Assembly: GCA_963576725.1 (NCBI GenBank)
Contig: OY755237.1
Span: 55,713,805-55,777,804, forward strand
Length of the DNA stretch: 64,000 nucleotides
Direction of reading: 5' to 3'
From: Azorinus chamasolen
Taxonomy: Eukaryota; Mollusca; Bivalvia; Cardiida; Solecurtidae
Below are positions 1 to 12,300 of the stretch, in pieces. A program made the position numbers and the translations under genes. Positions within the stretch are counted from its first letter, which is position 1, and every line of letters begins with the position of its first letter. The notes under the pieces were generated by a model. It was given only the letters and a program-made list of their open reading frames with translations. It was not told where the DNA came from and did not search any database.

Positions 1-336
1 TTTGAGCAAAGAACAAAAGCCACACAGTTCCCAAACTGGTTTCCATTTGTCCAACAAGGTATTTCACTCTTCAATGATCTATTCTCACTGCAGGTAGAGG
101 CTAAAGATGGTGCAAACCAAGGATTTAGATTCTTAGCACATGGAACTGCCCAAGCACATGGCAATCAATATGGGGGAGCATTGTACTCATACAGGCCAAC
201 TGGACATGTGAGAATTTGGCATCCAAATCCTGCTAAAGGTGGCAGCCTCATACATATTCATAAACCATATGGCCATGGGGTTAAAGTTCAAGCTTCTAAC
301 AATGCAGCATATGTTGCTACATTAATAAAAACATAG
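1..336 (+). CDS. C-terminal end of an unidentified protein (partial)
   Basis: Frame 1 is open from the first base of the window to a TAG at 334-336, giving 111 residues with no stop and no methionine, so the start lies to the left. The product has an aromatic- and glycine-rich pattern with segments GFRFLAHGTAQAHGNQYGG, VRIWHPNPAKGG and SLIHIHKPYGHG, which looks like the end of a beta-rich extracellular or lectin-like repeat domain; I could not name the family. No splice acceptor is needed to explain the frame. It faces the TTC30 gene tail to tail. Base composition is clearly less AT-rich than the flank, which supports coding. It could be the last exon of a neighbour gene or a retrocopy. Coding status fairly likely, function unknown. 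Confidence 0.5.
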   Translation, partial: FEQRTKATQFPNWFPFVQQGISLFNDLFSLQVEAKDGANQGFRFLAHGTAQAHGNQYGGALYSYRPTGHVRIWHPNPAKGGSLIHIHKPYGHGVKVQASNNAAYVATLIKT

Positions 337-1889
337 TTTAAATCAGATTTCACCTGAGTCAATTCAGTATAAAAGGGCATAATTTGCAAGAGTATTTTGA
401 ATGACAAACAGAGCAGACACTGAATGGACACTCGTTTTGACTCATATCAAACTTCTCCTGAAGAAACAGTTTCATCAGGGTCTACACTACTTCTTTCTAT
501 AGTACTTTAGTTTAACCCTTGACCTGTTGAATATGCATGTCAGAAACAATGACATCATGAATATTTACTGGCTCAAGTTTTATAATGCCCTTTATGGAAT
601 ATGTAAACAAGATTTTATGGTATCGATAGAAACTGCAGTCAAAGCTACTATAATTTCATAAGCAAACAGAGCAGACCCTGATCAGAAGGCTCCTACAAAG
701 GGAAACTTCTAAAGCATGGTCTAATGAAAGGGTGTGGTGGAGAAATAAAGGAGCTATTTTTAAAAAAGGTTTAACAATTTACTCCACAAATACACCTTTC
801 TAAATGCAAACAGAGAATACCCAGGTCAGATGGCTCCTACAGGAGCCATCTGATCTGGGTCTGCTCTGTTTGCTTAATATGGATTTATATAGATCTTAGT
901 CTACAGTTTCTACCAATATCAAAATTTCCTGTATATATATATATATATGCCATTATGAAAATTCAGCTAATAAATAATCATGATGTCATTATTTCTTGCA
1001 TGAATATTCATGGAGTAAGGGGTTATCACACAGATCTTGTCTAGCCTCTGATGTTGTTTTTTAATCTATATCAGTTGCTAAGTTATCAACTTTAACCCAT
1101 TATCTGATTAAAACACATTTTAACTTTAACACCTTTAGAAACAAAGTAGACCCAAACCAGACACTGACCAGGATCTGCTCTGTTTGCTTTTGGAATAATA
1201 TACATCTGATTTTTCAGTTTCTGATATGACTAAAACATTCCTGTGTTCAAAGGCTTCTGTAAAAAATCACATCATTAATATTCATGATGTAATTATTTCT
1301 TATATGTATAATTATTGTGCAATATATGTATATTCATCAAAGGGTTACAAATTCATGCCAACATGCCTATGTACCTAACTAACTACTAATTGTACATGTC
1401 TTACTTCAATAAATGTATATATACTGTACAGTGTATTTGTTTTCTTTCTTTTCTTGCTTAAAGTATGTGAGAAGAAATTATGTTTCCCTTGAAATACTTT
1501 CTCAAGTAACTGACCCATACTTGCTTACAATAGATCTCTAGATAAGATATGGTGCACAAATTGAAATGTTTTTAATTCTATTCCTTTGCAAACAAAGTAG
1601 ACCCAGATCAGATGGATCCTGTAGGACCTGTCTATTTAGGGTCTGCTCTGCTTGCTTATGAAATGATATAGATGATTCAACATTTTCTGCCAGGGCCAAG
1701 AATTCCTATGTTCATGTACCATCACAAAAAATTCTATTCATGATGTTATTAATTCTTAAATGAATATTCATGGAGTAAAGAGTTAACCCATTCCCTCATA
1801 GGCTATTTTAAGACCTAGTCTCTTTGAATAAATCTACCGAAAAGGAACAATTACTAGAGAAAAGGAAAATGTTAGAATTCTGTAGTTTT

Positions 1890-1954
1890 GAAACCATTGT
1901 GATAAATAGAGCATTTGCTCAATAGGAGCAAACACTATTTATCACAATGGTTTC
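1890..1954. repeat. Palindromic repeat, family Hp2
   Basis: A 65-base near-perfect hairpin whose outer arms read GAAACCATTGTGATAAATAG and its complement. Flanks include TTAACCCATTCCCTCATAGG on the left and AAAGGGTTAA on the right. Other copies lie at about 8930-8993, 10332-10398, 54675-54740, 56942-57009 and 58996-59058. Confidence 0.75.
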
Positions 1955-2116
1955 AATAAGTGACTTTTACAGAGGCGTAGAAAGGCGTATTTATGGAGGA
2001 AAGGGTTAAGGAAAGCTCCTTTGTTCCTCCACCAAACACCATGTCATGACAGACCACTCTTTAGAATCTAACCAAAATAAAGCTTTTCATGAGATTGCAA
2101 ATAGCTGCTTTATTTC

Positions 2117-2315
2117 TCCACCAAACCCTATGTCGTGACCATTCTGTGTTTCCATTTCTTGCCACCCTGATAAAGGCCTTTGTAAGGCCGAAACGTTGGT
2201 GAACAAAAAACAGTCAACACAACACTATGGGACCGTTTTGTTCTACTTATTTGTTAATTTTTGTATAGCATTCTGTAAAGAGTAGACACAACACAGGGTT
2301 TGGTAGAGAAATGAT
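2117..2315. repeat. Palindromic repeat Hp3 split by a hammerhead-like segment
   Basis: The two arms of family Hp3 (TTTCTCCACCAAACCCTATG on the left, AGGGTTTGGTAGAGAAATG on the right) are pushed apart by about 130 bases not found in intact copies such as 51800-51894. The inserted part contains CCCTGATAAAGGCCTTTGTA followed by AGGCCGAAACGTTGG, an arrangement (CTGATRA, short GGCC stem, GAAAC) resembling the core of hammerhead ribozymes and the conserved tail found in several retroelement families. Confidence 0.45.
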
Positions 2316-3324
2316 GATTTTAATATAGGAATGCACATATCTATTGCTCTGGGAGTATTTAAGAAATAAACTGTAGGCAATAATTTTCTTTATGTATTGG
2401 AGAAGCAATTCTAATGAATACCAACAAGATAGTGTTAGCAGACTGATTAAATTCCGTTACTCAGGGTCTGCTCTGTTTGCTTATGATATAATATAGATAT
2501 GATTTTACGGTTTCTGCTATGGCTAAAAGTTCCTTTGTCAATGTTCTGTTGTAACAATTATTAATTGTGTATTTTCTGTTTGCAAATTTGTCTGAGGGAA
2601 AGGTTTAACCCTTTACTCCATGAATATTCATATCAGAAATAATGACATCATGACTATTAATTAGCCCTCAGACAAATTTGAGAACAGAAAAGATCCAGAT
2701 CAGACAGCTGCTACACTTTCCCTGTTGAATATTCATGTAAGACATAATGACATGATGATTATCTCTATGAGCTGAATTTTGATAATGGCATTAAGTACAC
2801 ATGAAGCTTTTGTATTGGTAAAAACTGTAAAGCCATATATATTATTATTTCGTAAACATACAAAGAAGACCCTGATCAGACGACTCTTACTGGCACCGTC
2901 TGATCAGGGTCTACTCTGTTTGCAAATGAGAGAAAAGGTGTTTGTATAAAGGAAATGCTAAAGTGTAACCACAGAGCATTCTTCTGAACCCTTTCCTTCA
3001 TATAAATGCCTTTTTACGCATTTGCAAATAGATTAGACCCAGATCATTTGGCTCTTAGAGGAGCCGTCAGATCAGGATCTACACTATTTGTTCATGGGAT
3101 TATATAGATCTGATTCTACACTCTGTCTCAGTCAAACATTTCTTTATTTATAATGCTTTAAGATAGTTAGGTTCAATAATATTCATGACATCATTATTTC
3201 TTACATGAAAATTCATGGAGTAAAGGGTTGATAAAAATCCCCTCTACGGGACTCCACTGGGCTTAGATGGCAAAATAAGGATATTAAACATCCAACCAAC
3301 TAACAATATAAACCATGTACCAAC

Positions 3325-3393
3325 CTTAAACAGGAGGCAGCCAAGGTTAATCTCTGTGTCTGGGTCATCAGCTGGACACTGCTCTACCAAGCT
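3325..3393 (-). CDS. TTC30: TTC30 exon 5
   Basis: Twenty-three codons from acceptor TTGTCTTGCAG, beginning [15 protein letters not shown] and ending NLGCLLFK before donor AAG|GTTGGT. The next family segment (beginning EGQY or similar) was not found in 1-3324, so the following exon lies off the window. Confidence 0.92.
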
Positions 3394-6300
3394 CTGCAAG
3401 ACAAATTCATTCATTTGTAGGTACTTGTAGAAGTTAATATTTATCACTCTACGCATTTTCTATTTGTCAAAATTTTTGTCTAAAGATTTTTTCTACAAAA
3501 CCTTCTTGTTATTTTAAATACAAAGTCTGATTGTCAAACAGTCTGGATCCTGATGAGACATGAAGTTACTCTATGTCTCATCTGATCCCAAACTGTCTGG
3601 ATCCAAAATGTTTGCAAAGGCTATTTCCAGTTTGTCAGTAAATTGTTGGTTATTTCATTTGATAATAAGCAATATACTTAAAATTGGTCTTAACCCTTCT
3701 CTAGCTGTTCACGTCAATATACATACCCAGGGCTTTCCCCAGCGTGTTAATGCATGTCGGGCCCGACATGCCTTCAATCAAAGACCCCCTTCCGCGACAT
3801 GCCTTTAAAGTTCCCGTCATGCGATATTTCAGTGGCGACATTCCTTGCTGACCCGTGTATTTTCAATTCCTACTGTGCGAGATGCCATAAAACCCATATC
3901 AACACGCGCGGATAATTGACAGCTTGCTACTGTCTTGAGCCCTACTGTGTCAGTAGGGCTCAACCTCCAGTATTGACCAATCGGAACGCGCACTGTGATA
4001 CACGCATCGGAATGGGTGAAAAGCAGACATCGCTTTTCGGCTCGATGTTTTGATTGCAATCATGTGTACTGCATATTCGAGCATTGCAGGTAGGTGCCAA
4101 TTAGTAATAATGGCTGAAGTTTGATAGGGTTTAATCGACATTGAGGAATGGAAAGCAGACTTTCCATGGGTGAATCGGCTGACGGTAATTACATTTTTAA
4201 AACTTTCACTTACATCTAAGATGCGATTCAGATAGAGTCCGTTACAACCATTCGCTAATTTAGACTATGTCTAAAAAGCGGCCGGCTCTGACCATACTAG
4301 ATATATAGAAATATCACTGAATTGATGCGGCGACGGTATCATGTATTCGTCTATGTTTTATTCGGACCTAATTATCATAATAAATTCAGCTTCTGACGCG
4401 CACTATTTACGTCTGCAAAAAACATTAACTTAACATGCCTAAACAAAATATTTGCATTTATTTTACTTATTAAGTACCTGAAACAGTCCAGCCTTCAATA
4501 AATAGCGATATACAAGTAATGAAAATGATTTTTTTACCGAAAATTCAAAGTAATCTTGACCCCGTTCTAGAAAGATAGAACAGTGTCAAAGGATACAAAC
4601 GTGACTTGGTCAGTTTCGAATTCTTTCGTGAGTCTGCTTTGTACTAAGCGACACAGTTTTGAGATTGTTGAACCCAAACCAATGATAGTTTACATTTAAG
4701 ATTCTTTTTTTTGTGAAATCACCTAATCGCCAGATTTCCAATTGTCCCTAAATTCAACATATTTAGAGAATTCCTGCCTGCACTGTCAGACCTTGCGCAT
4801 GTTACACTGGACTGAAGAAGATTGTGTTGATCACACATAGTAGAACCCGATGAGACACCTCAAGTAGGAGCTATCTTATCAGGATCGACTATGTTTGCAT
4901 AGTGAATTTTGTATAGTTGGTTTTATTCATTCTGCAGTAAAGCCTGTAGACAAAACAAAATTAACAACACCAACAGGAAATTCATAAATTGTTTATTTTC
5001 AATGCTTTTCCACATCTTCTACAGCAGCAAATAGCGTCAGTTATACTGACCCTTTTGATATGAAATTTCATTTACGGAAGGAGTTTGATGAATGGACGTA
5101 TCATGCAAAAGGTTCACAACCCTTTGATCAATACTGTGAGAGTTATTACCCCTTTTCAATTTAAATAAAAGCTTGCTTACAGCAGGTGACACATTTGTTC
5201 AGAGGAACTCCCTTCTTGATTGTAATTCTATGCCGTATGGATCCCTTTATTTTCAGGAAAAGGGATGACATGTGACCTGTGTGTCAAGCAGAAACGGAGG
5301 CCAAAGAAGTTTACTTGTTAGATGATAGAGTCAATAAAACCTGTAAAATTTATTTACATTTGCAGTTGGTATGTTACACCCCAAGATAGGCTAAAATCAC
5401 ACCATTTGCTATTCATAATGTGAAAAAATCGACGCTTCGAGGAAGGGGAGACCCCTCCCGCACCCACCCCCTTGGTCCCAACATGCCTTCTCAAAATCCT
5501 GGGGAAAGCCCTGATACCTGTAAATAGTGAAGACCCTGATGAGACAGCTCCTGCAGGAACTGTCTCATGCGGGTCTGCACTATTTATAAGTTGATTGTGC
5601 AACCAGTGCACTCCATGGCAGTGATTACACAGAGAAATATATGTAGACTCTGAAGACATGTGTTTTTATACAACAGGACATGGATAAAGAAGAAGAAACG
5701 TATTTTAAAATTCAGCAGGAGAAGGGTTAAAAAGTGGTTCCCATGACAGATTCCTCTGAAAATCGAAGCCTTCATCCAAGCTTTTATGGATGGCAATTCT
5801 TAAAGCAAATTCATAGTAAAATTGGTCAAGAAATGAAAGTTCTAGATGAGCAACAATGTATTATGATACAAGTACGAACTGATGGATGGACTGACGGATG
5901 ACAGATTCCTCTGAAAATCGAACTCATCCAAGCTTTTATTCATGATAATTATTAAAGCAAATTTAAGAAAAAATGGTCATGAAATGAAAGTGCTAGATGA
6001 GCAACAATGTATTAGGATACACAGATGGACTGCCAGGGCTGACGGGTCAAAATCTACATACCTCGTGCAACTTTGTTGCATGGGGTGTAATTATAATTAT
6101 TACTATAGTAAAGTCTTGAGCAAATGCATTTTGTCATAGAGCAAAGGGAATTTCTGTAAATCAAATTAAAGGTGATTACCCTATGTCATAAAACCTAACA
6201 AGAGGGTCATGATGGCCCTGATATCCCTCACCAGCAATCAGAAGATTTTCAAAGTTTTCACTATGTTTCTATAGAAAACTGGCCACCCCTGAGGCGGGCC

Positions 6301-9300
6301 TCATTTGAACCCAGGCCCAAATGAGAAATATGATACACTCCAGCAATACATGTTTGCAAAAAATAGCCACAGGTCATAATACTCTCACTGACCAACAAAG
6401 GGCATCAACAAAGCTGTTTAAAAAGCAGTCTGCTACAGAAAACAGAGACCCCAGGGACATAATTTATATAACAATTGTAGAGGACCTGAACCTGATGCTA
6501 TGTGCCAAATATGAAAGCTAAGAACTTTCTAGTTTTAGAGAAGAAGATTTTCAAAGTTTTCACTATTTGTTTCTATTGCAAACTGGCCACCCCTGGGGTG
6601 GGGCCAATTTTGACCCAGGGTGCATAATTTATATACCTTTTGAAGAGGACCTGAACATAATGCTATGTGCCAAATATGAAAGCTGAGAACCCTATAGATT
6701 CAGAGGAGAAGATTTTCACTACATGTTTTCACAAGTTATCACTACATGTTTCTAGCTATATTGCAAAATGGCCACCCCTGGGACAGGGCCAATTTTGACA
6801 CCAGGGGCATAATTTATATAACTTTAATGGAGGACCTGAACATGATATGATGTTATGTGCCAAGTATGAAAGCTGAGAACCTTCCGGTTTCAGAGGAGAA
6901 GATTTTCAGTTTTCACTATATATGTTCTATTGAAAACTGGACACCTCTGGAGCGAGGCCAATTTTAACCCAAGGGACATAATTTATTTAACTTTTGTAGA
7001 GAACCTGAACATAATGCTATGTGCCAAATATGAAAGCTGAGAACCTTCCAGTTTCAGAAAAGATGATTTTCAAAGTTTTCACTATGTTCCTATTCAAAAC
7101 TGGCCACCCCTGGGGTGGGGCCAACGGCGACGGATGATCGACATCAGGCGATCACAAAAGCTCACCCTGAGCACTTTGTGCTCTGGTGAGATAAAAAGGG
7201 ATATAAATGCAGCACAACTTATTGTATGAAAGTCAAAATTATCTACCATAGTTGCCCTAATATTTCCCTATTGAAAATCATTATTTCATGAAAAATTTGA
7301 CAAATTTAATGCTTTGTTGTATTTTATTTCAAACATATGAATATCAGACTTGTTTTCTGTAAGTTTAGTATTATCAATAACATATCTTCCATTTAACTAT
7401 TTAAGTATAGACCCTTATACAACTTGCAAAATCTTGAAACAACTTTAATTTCAATTTTTCACAATATGTGGTATATGCTTTTGCATCAGTTTTTAACATA
7501 CAAAGGGTTTCTGGGTTTTTTTACTATTCTATAGAAAAAACCTCTCTATAAACATTCAAACTAGTATCCACAAAGGTATTTAAGACAGGTGGTAGCTAAT
7601 GCACTGAGAAGGTCATGCAGAAGGCATGAAGGTCCTTTTGGAGCTTTCTGCATGACTTTCGCCATTCATTAAGCACCCACATGTCTCAGGAATTGTCTGA
7701 TCTAGGTCTACTCTGTTTGCCAAGGTGACAAAAGGTATCTCTATGGAGTAAAATTGGTATTCTTTGCTATCCCTACTTCAACCTGTTATTCTATAAATAC
7801 ACTTTTTTCATCTTTGTAGAAAGTAATGACCCAGAACAGATGGCTCCTGCAGAAGCAATCTGACCAAGGTCTATTCTATTTGTTTATAAAATTCTACGGT
7901 GCTTGCAATGGCCAAAATTTCCTGTGTACAGGAATGTCATTATAAAAATTCAGCTAATGTATGATGGCATTCTTACATGTATATTCATGGATTAAAGGGT
8001 TAAACCTTTACCTGTTGAATATTCATGTAATAAATAATGACATCATGAATATTTGTCACCTGATTTTTTTTTACTGTAACAGTTTTAAGCAAAATAAAAA
8101 CAGAATCCAACAGAGCAGGCCCCGATCAGATGACTCCTGTAGGAACAGTTTGATCTGAGTGTACAGTATTTGCAAAAGTGTGAAAAAGCCTTTATATGAA
8201 GGAAACAGTCAAATAAAACAAAATACAATATTTCAACATCATGTAACATACCTTTGCACCAGGAAGATCTTCTTCACCATATTTGATTGCAGCTTGCAAC
8301 TTTGTCACCTGCAAAAGAACAAATTTTCTAAACAATTTCAAGAGAACATGGATCCATTTATCTCGTAACCTTTTACTCCATAAATATTCCTGTAAGAAAT
8401 AAAGATGTCATGAATATTAAATTTTATTAGAATAATTTTTAAAATGGCACCTGACACAGAACAATTTGGCCATTGAGAAACTGTAAAATCAGATCTATAT
8501 AATTTAAAAAGCAAACAGAGCAGACCCTGGTCAGACAGCTCCTACAGGAGCAATCTGATCTGGGTCTACTCTGTTTGCAAAGACATTAAAAGGCATATTT
8601 ATGGAATAAAGGATTAAAGCTAAGTATTCCTGATTTTTTTTTCATTCAGAAACATATTTATGTAATTTGACAGAAATAAATATAAGTATATGCATGTATA
8701 ACAGAATTAGGTTATTTTTAAGTTTCCAGCTATATTGCATCTACGGTAATTTTGCCATGTCTGACTTAGTTTCCTTGATAACCTCAAGATACAGTCAGGT
8801 CTGGTATAGCTATGTGTATAGTTAACCCATTCCCTCTCAGGCTATTCTTAGACCAAACCTCTTTGAATAATACTACTGAAAAGGAGCAACTACTAGAAAA
8901 AGGATTTTTTTTTATAATTGTGCAGTTTTGAAACACTTGTGATAAATAAAGTGTTTGCTCTCATGGAACACATGCTCTATCACAATGGTTTAAACAAGAG
9001 AATCGATAGAACCGATGGATGCTCCCCAACTGCAGACAAATTTTAAGTATGAAAAAGAACAAAGGGCAATAACTCCTAAATTATGCAAAAGAGTGACGAT
9101 TCTTGTGCACTGCACTTCTCCTCATCAAGATCAATCCACCTATGAAGTTTCATGTTGATACCTATTATAGGTTATGTGTTATGCTCCGGCCAAATTTTAA
9201 GTATGAAAAATAACAAAGGGCAAAAACTCCTAAATTATGCAAAAGAGAGTGATGATTTTTTTGTTTCCTAATACAGTCAGGCCTTGTACAACTACAACTA

Positions 9301-12300
9301 TATGTAAAACAAGTCAGTTGCTAAGTTTCCAACTATACTGTGTCTTACCTCGCCCTGTCTGGCAGGGTTGTCTATCTGACAGGCTATCTTCATGGCTTCC
9401 TGGTACAGACAGGCTTTGTACAGGGCCTGGGCATAGTGCAATTTGTATTCCTCCACTTCAGGGTGCATGAGTGACAGCTGTTCATAACAGTCTGAGGCAT
9501 TCACGAAATCCTGCATCTGGAAGTAGCAGTATCCCAGCAAAGACAGGGCTGCTCTTGACTGAAAAAACGTTAAATGAATAGAAAAGTAAACTCTAAAGTT
9601 TGCTAATTGTTTCTAATCAACAAAAACTAATGTCTGTTTGATCCATTCCCTGATGAATATTCATACCAAAAAGAATGATGTCATGAATATTTATTAGCTG
9701 ATTTTTTTATAATAGTAGAAGTACAGATAATGATTTGGTGTTGGCAGGAACTGAAGAGTCATCAGATCTATTATAATTTCATAAGCAAACAGAGCACACC
9801 CCCATCAGACAGCTCCTACTGGGGTCATCTGACTTGGATCTACTTAGAAGTATATGTACATAAGCCATTATTACAATTCAGCTAATAAACATTCATCAAG
9901 TTATTATTTCTTACATAAATATTCAACACTAAAACGGTTAAACCCTTTCCCTGTAATATATTGATTTCAAATTCCAATACCTACTGAATATTTCTGGACA
10001 AAATAGTTAAAACTTATAATGAATTATGGAAAGTGGAACAGTCTTGCCATTCAGAAACTATAAAAATAGATCTATCAAATTCCATTAACAAACAGAGCAG
10101 ACCCTGATAATACGGCTCCTACAGGGGCCATCTGATCTGAGTCTACTCTGTTTGCAAATGTGTGAATATGCATTTATATGAAGGAAAGGGTTACGTCCTG
10201 ATCTGCTGTAATGTTGACTTCTTTCTGATTCATTCAAGCTGTTAAGAGACTAGAGTGAAATATCTTGGAGCTTGACGTTATGATAAGTAACCCTTTCCTC
10301 CATAAATACGCCTTTCTAAAAGTCACTTTTTGAAACCATTGTGATAAATAGAGCATTTGCTCCATAGGAGCAAATGCTCTATTTATCACAATGGTTTCAA
10401 TACTACACACTTCCTTTTCGGTAGATTTATTCAAAGAGGTTAGGTCTAAAAATAGCTTATGAGGTAATGGGTTAACTGGCATCTCACCTGGATCCATGTA
10501 CCCGGTTGTTTGCCAATTATAATCAGGTAAAAACTGACTGTAAAAGGGTCAACCATTTAATATCTTCATTTACACTTTACTTCGTGAACATTCATGCATG
10601 TTAATTGATATAAATTTGTGTATATGTTTCAAAAAAAAAATAATAAAGAAATAAATTGCCATAGCAATAGGGAATCAGATCTGTAACATATTAGCAAACA
10701 GACCAGACCCTGCTCAGACTTCTTCTACAGGAGCTTTTTGATCTGGGTCTATCTACTCTGTTTACAAAGACATATCTATGGAGTAAAGAGTATAAAGAAT
10801 ATAGTGCACTTACCCTCTGGTGTGTCTGTAGCTGGTTGTTCAACACTTGTACAGCTTCACTGTATCGCTGGTCCCGTATCTGCATATTAATACATATATA
10901 CCGTATATATTGATAGGGTAGCATAGCAATTCTTGATTCAACTGATCAAGCACAAAATATTTAAAAGACCGTTGAGATTTTTTATGATTACTGATTCTTA
11001 CAAAAGGAAGAATTCATTTGAAATAACTTGTGTATTAGAAAAAATTAGTCTGCTTGGTTTGTATATCCTAGTGACCAGTTTTCATACTTGTAACCCTTTA
11101 CCTGTTCAATATTCATGTAAGAAATAATGATGTCATAATTATTTATTAGCTGAATTTTCATAATGTACATTTTCAAGGGGAATTTTTGCTCTGGCAAAAA
11201 CTGTATATTCAGATCTATATCATGTCATAAGCAAACAAAGCAGACCTTGATCAGACAGCTCCTATAGGAGCCGTCTGATCTGGGTCTACTGTTAGCAAAT
11301 GCGTAAAAACATGTCTATATGAAGGAAAGGTTTAATCAGTAAAATGAGCCGACTTTTCTATATTACCAAAGTTAAATACAACAAATGTGCTTAATCTTAG
11401 GGTAGCTGCAATTTGGTGGTTGCCGCAAATATAATTATGTCTGCCATTTTTATTTCCTCAATCTGTTTTGTTTGACTTTTGTAACAGGGTATGGGAGTGG
11501 TAACTCCATTAAGAACTACTTTAATAAATCAATTCAAAATGATTAAGAAATTCATTTAAATACATAGAAATGGTACATGAAAACAACAAGAAACCCCTGT
11601 TAAAAGTAATGTCATGCATGTGCAGTATTTTATTCTATATTTCTGGAGACTGCTAAACTGCATATGATATCCCTAATTTTGAAAGCATATCATTATATTT
11701 TTGTTACAGACTTGTGGCTTGCATACTTCTATTTTCTAATTTAAGCTTTGCAGATAGAAATCTGAAAATAATAAATACAATCACCATGAAAATGCATGAA
11801 AAACTGGACTTAAGTATAGCTTAAACGTGATTTTGTTAGAAACAAATAAATTCATCCCGTTAATGCAGTTAAAACATTTTCTCAATGCCGTCTTGTAAAA
11901 CTTTATTGTTTTGAGGCTTTCACAGTTATTTCAGATCATAGAATAATACATTTCACCATTTTTTTAGCTAGTTATATCAGTGTTATTTGTATTAATATTT
12001 GATACACAGCAGTCACGCTACTGCCAGTTAATTCAAAAGAAGAAGAAGCTGTTCATGCGGATGCGGGTCTGCACTGTTTTTTACAAAGAGTTCTACAGGT
12101 TGCATTTGATAATATATATGTTTAAGAATGTTCAAATGATTGTACTAGCATATAAATGTAACAACAATGAGAGATAACTATTCTTCTACCTTTTAGATAT
12201 TGACAAGAGTTGCCTCCCTTCTGTATACTGTACATTCTCAGTGAGTTGACTGTACATTCTCAGTGAGTTGTCTAACATGATTGAAAGTTATAGTATATAA

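Larger units (their letters stand above)
337..3324. other. Non-coding tract rich in palindromic repeats
   Basis: No exon was found on either strand, including any further TTC30 exon. The tract holds members of three palindromic repeat families. Family Hp1 (arms ending GCAAACAGAG... and ...CTCTGTTTGC) occurs at about 806-873, 1588-1655, 2852-2923 and 3024-3090, with decayed halves near 1142-1188 and 2460-2480. Family Hp2 (GAAACCATTGTGATAAATAG palindrome) is at 1890-1954. Family Hp3 lies at about 2117-2315 and is interrupted by foreign sequence. Recurring phrases such as TTAACCC, GAATATTCATG and AATGACATCATGAATATT mark the outer parts of these elements. Confidence 0.6.

Noticed and set aside
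10234..10497. Minus-strand 87-codon ORF between TTC30 exons 2 and 3
   Set aside because: It spans an Hp2 palindrome and its flanks; exons 2 and 3 join directly in the family alignment.
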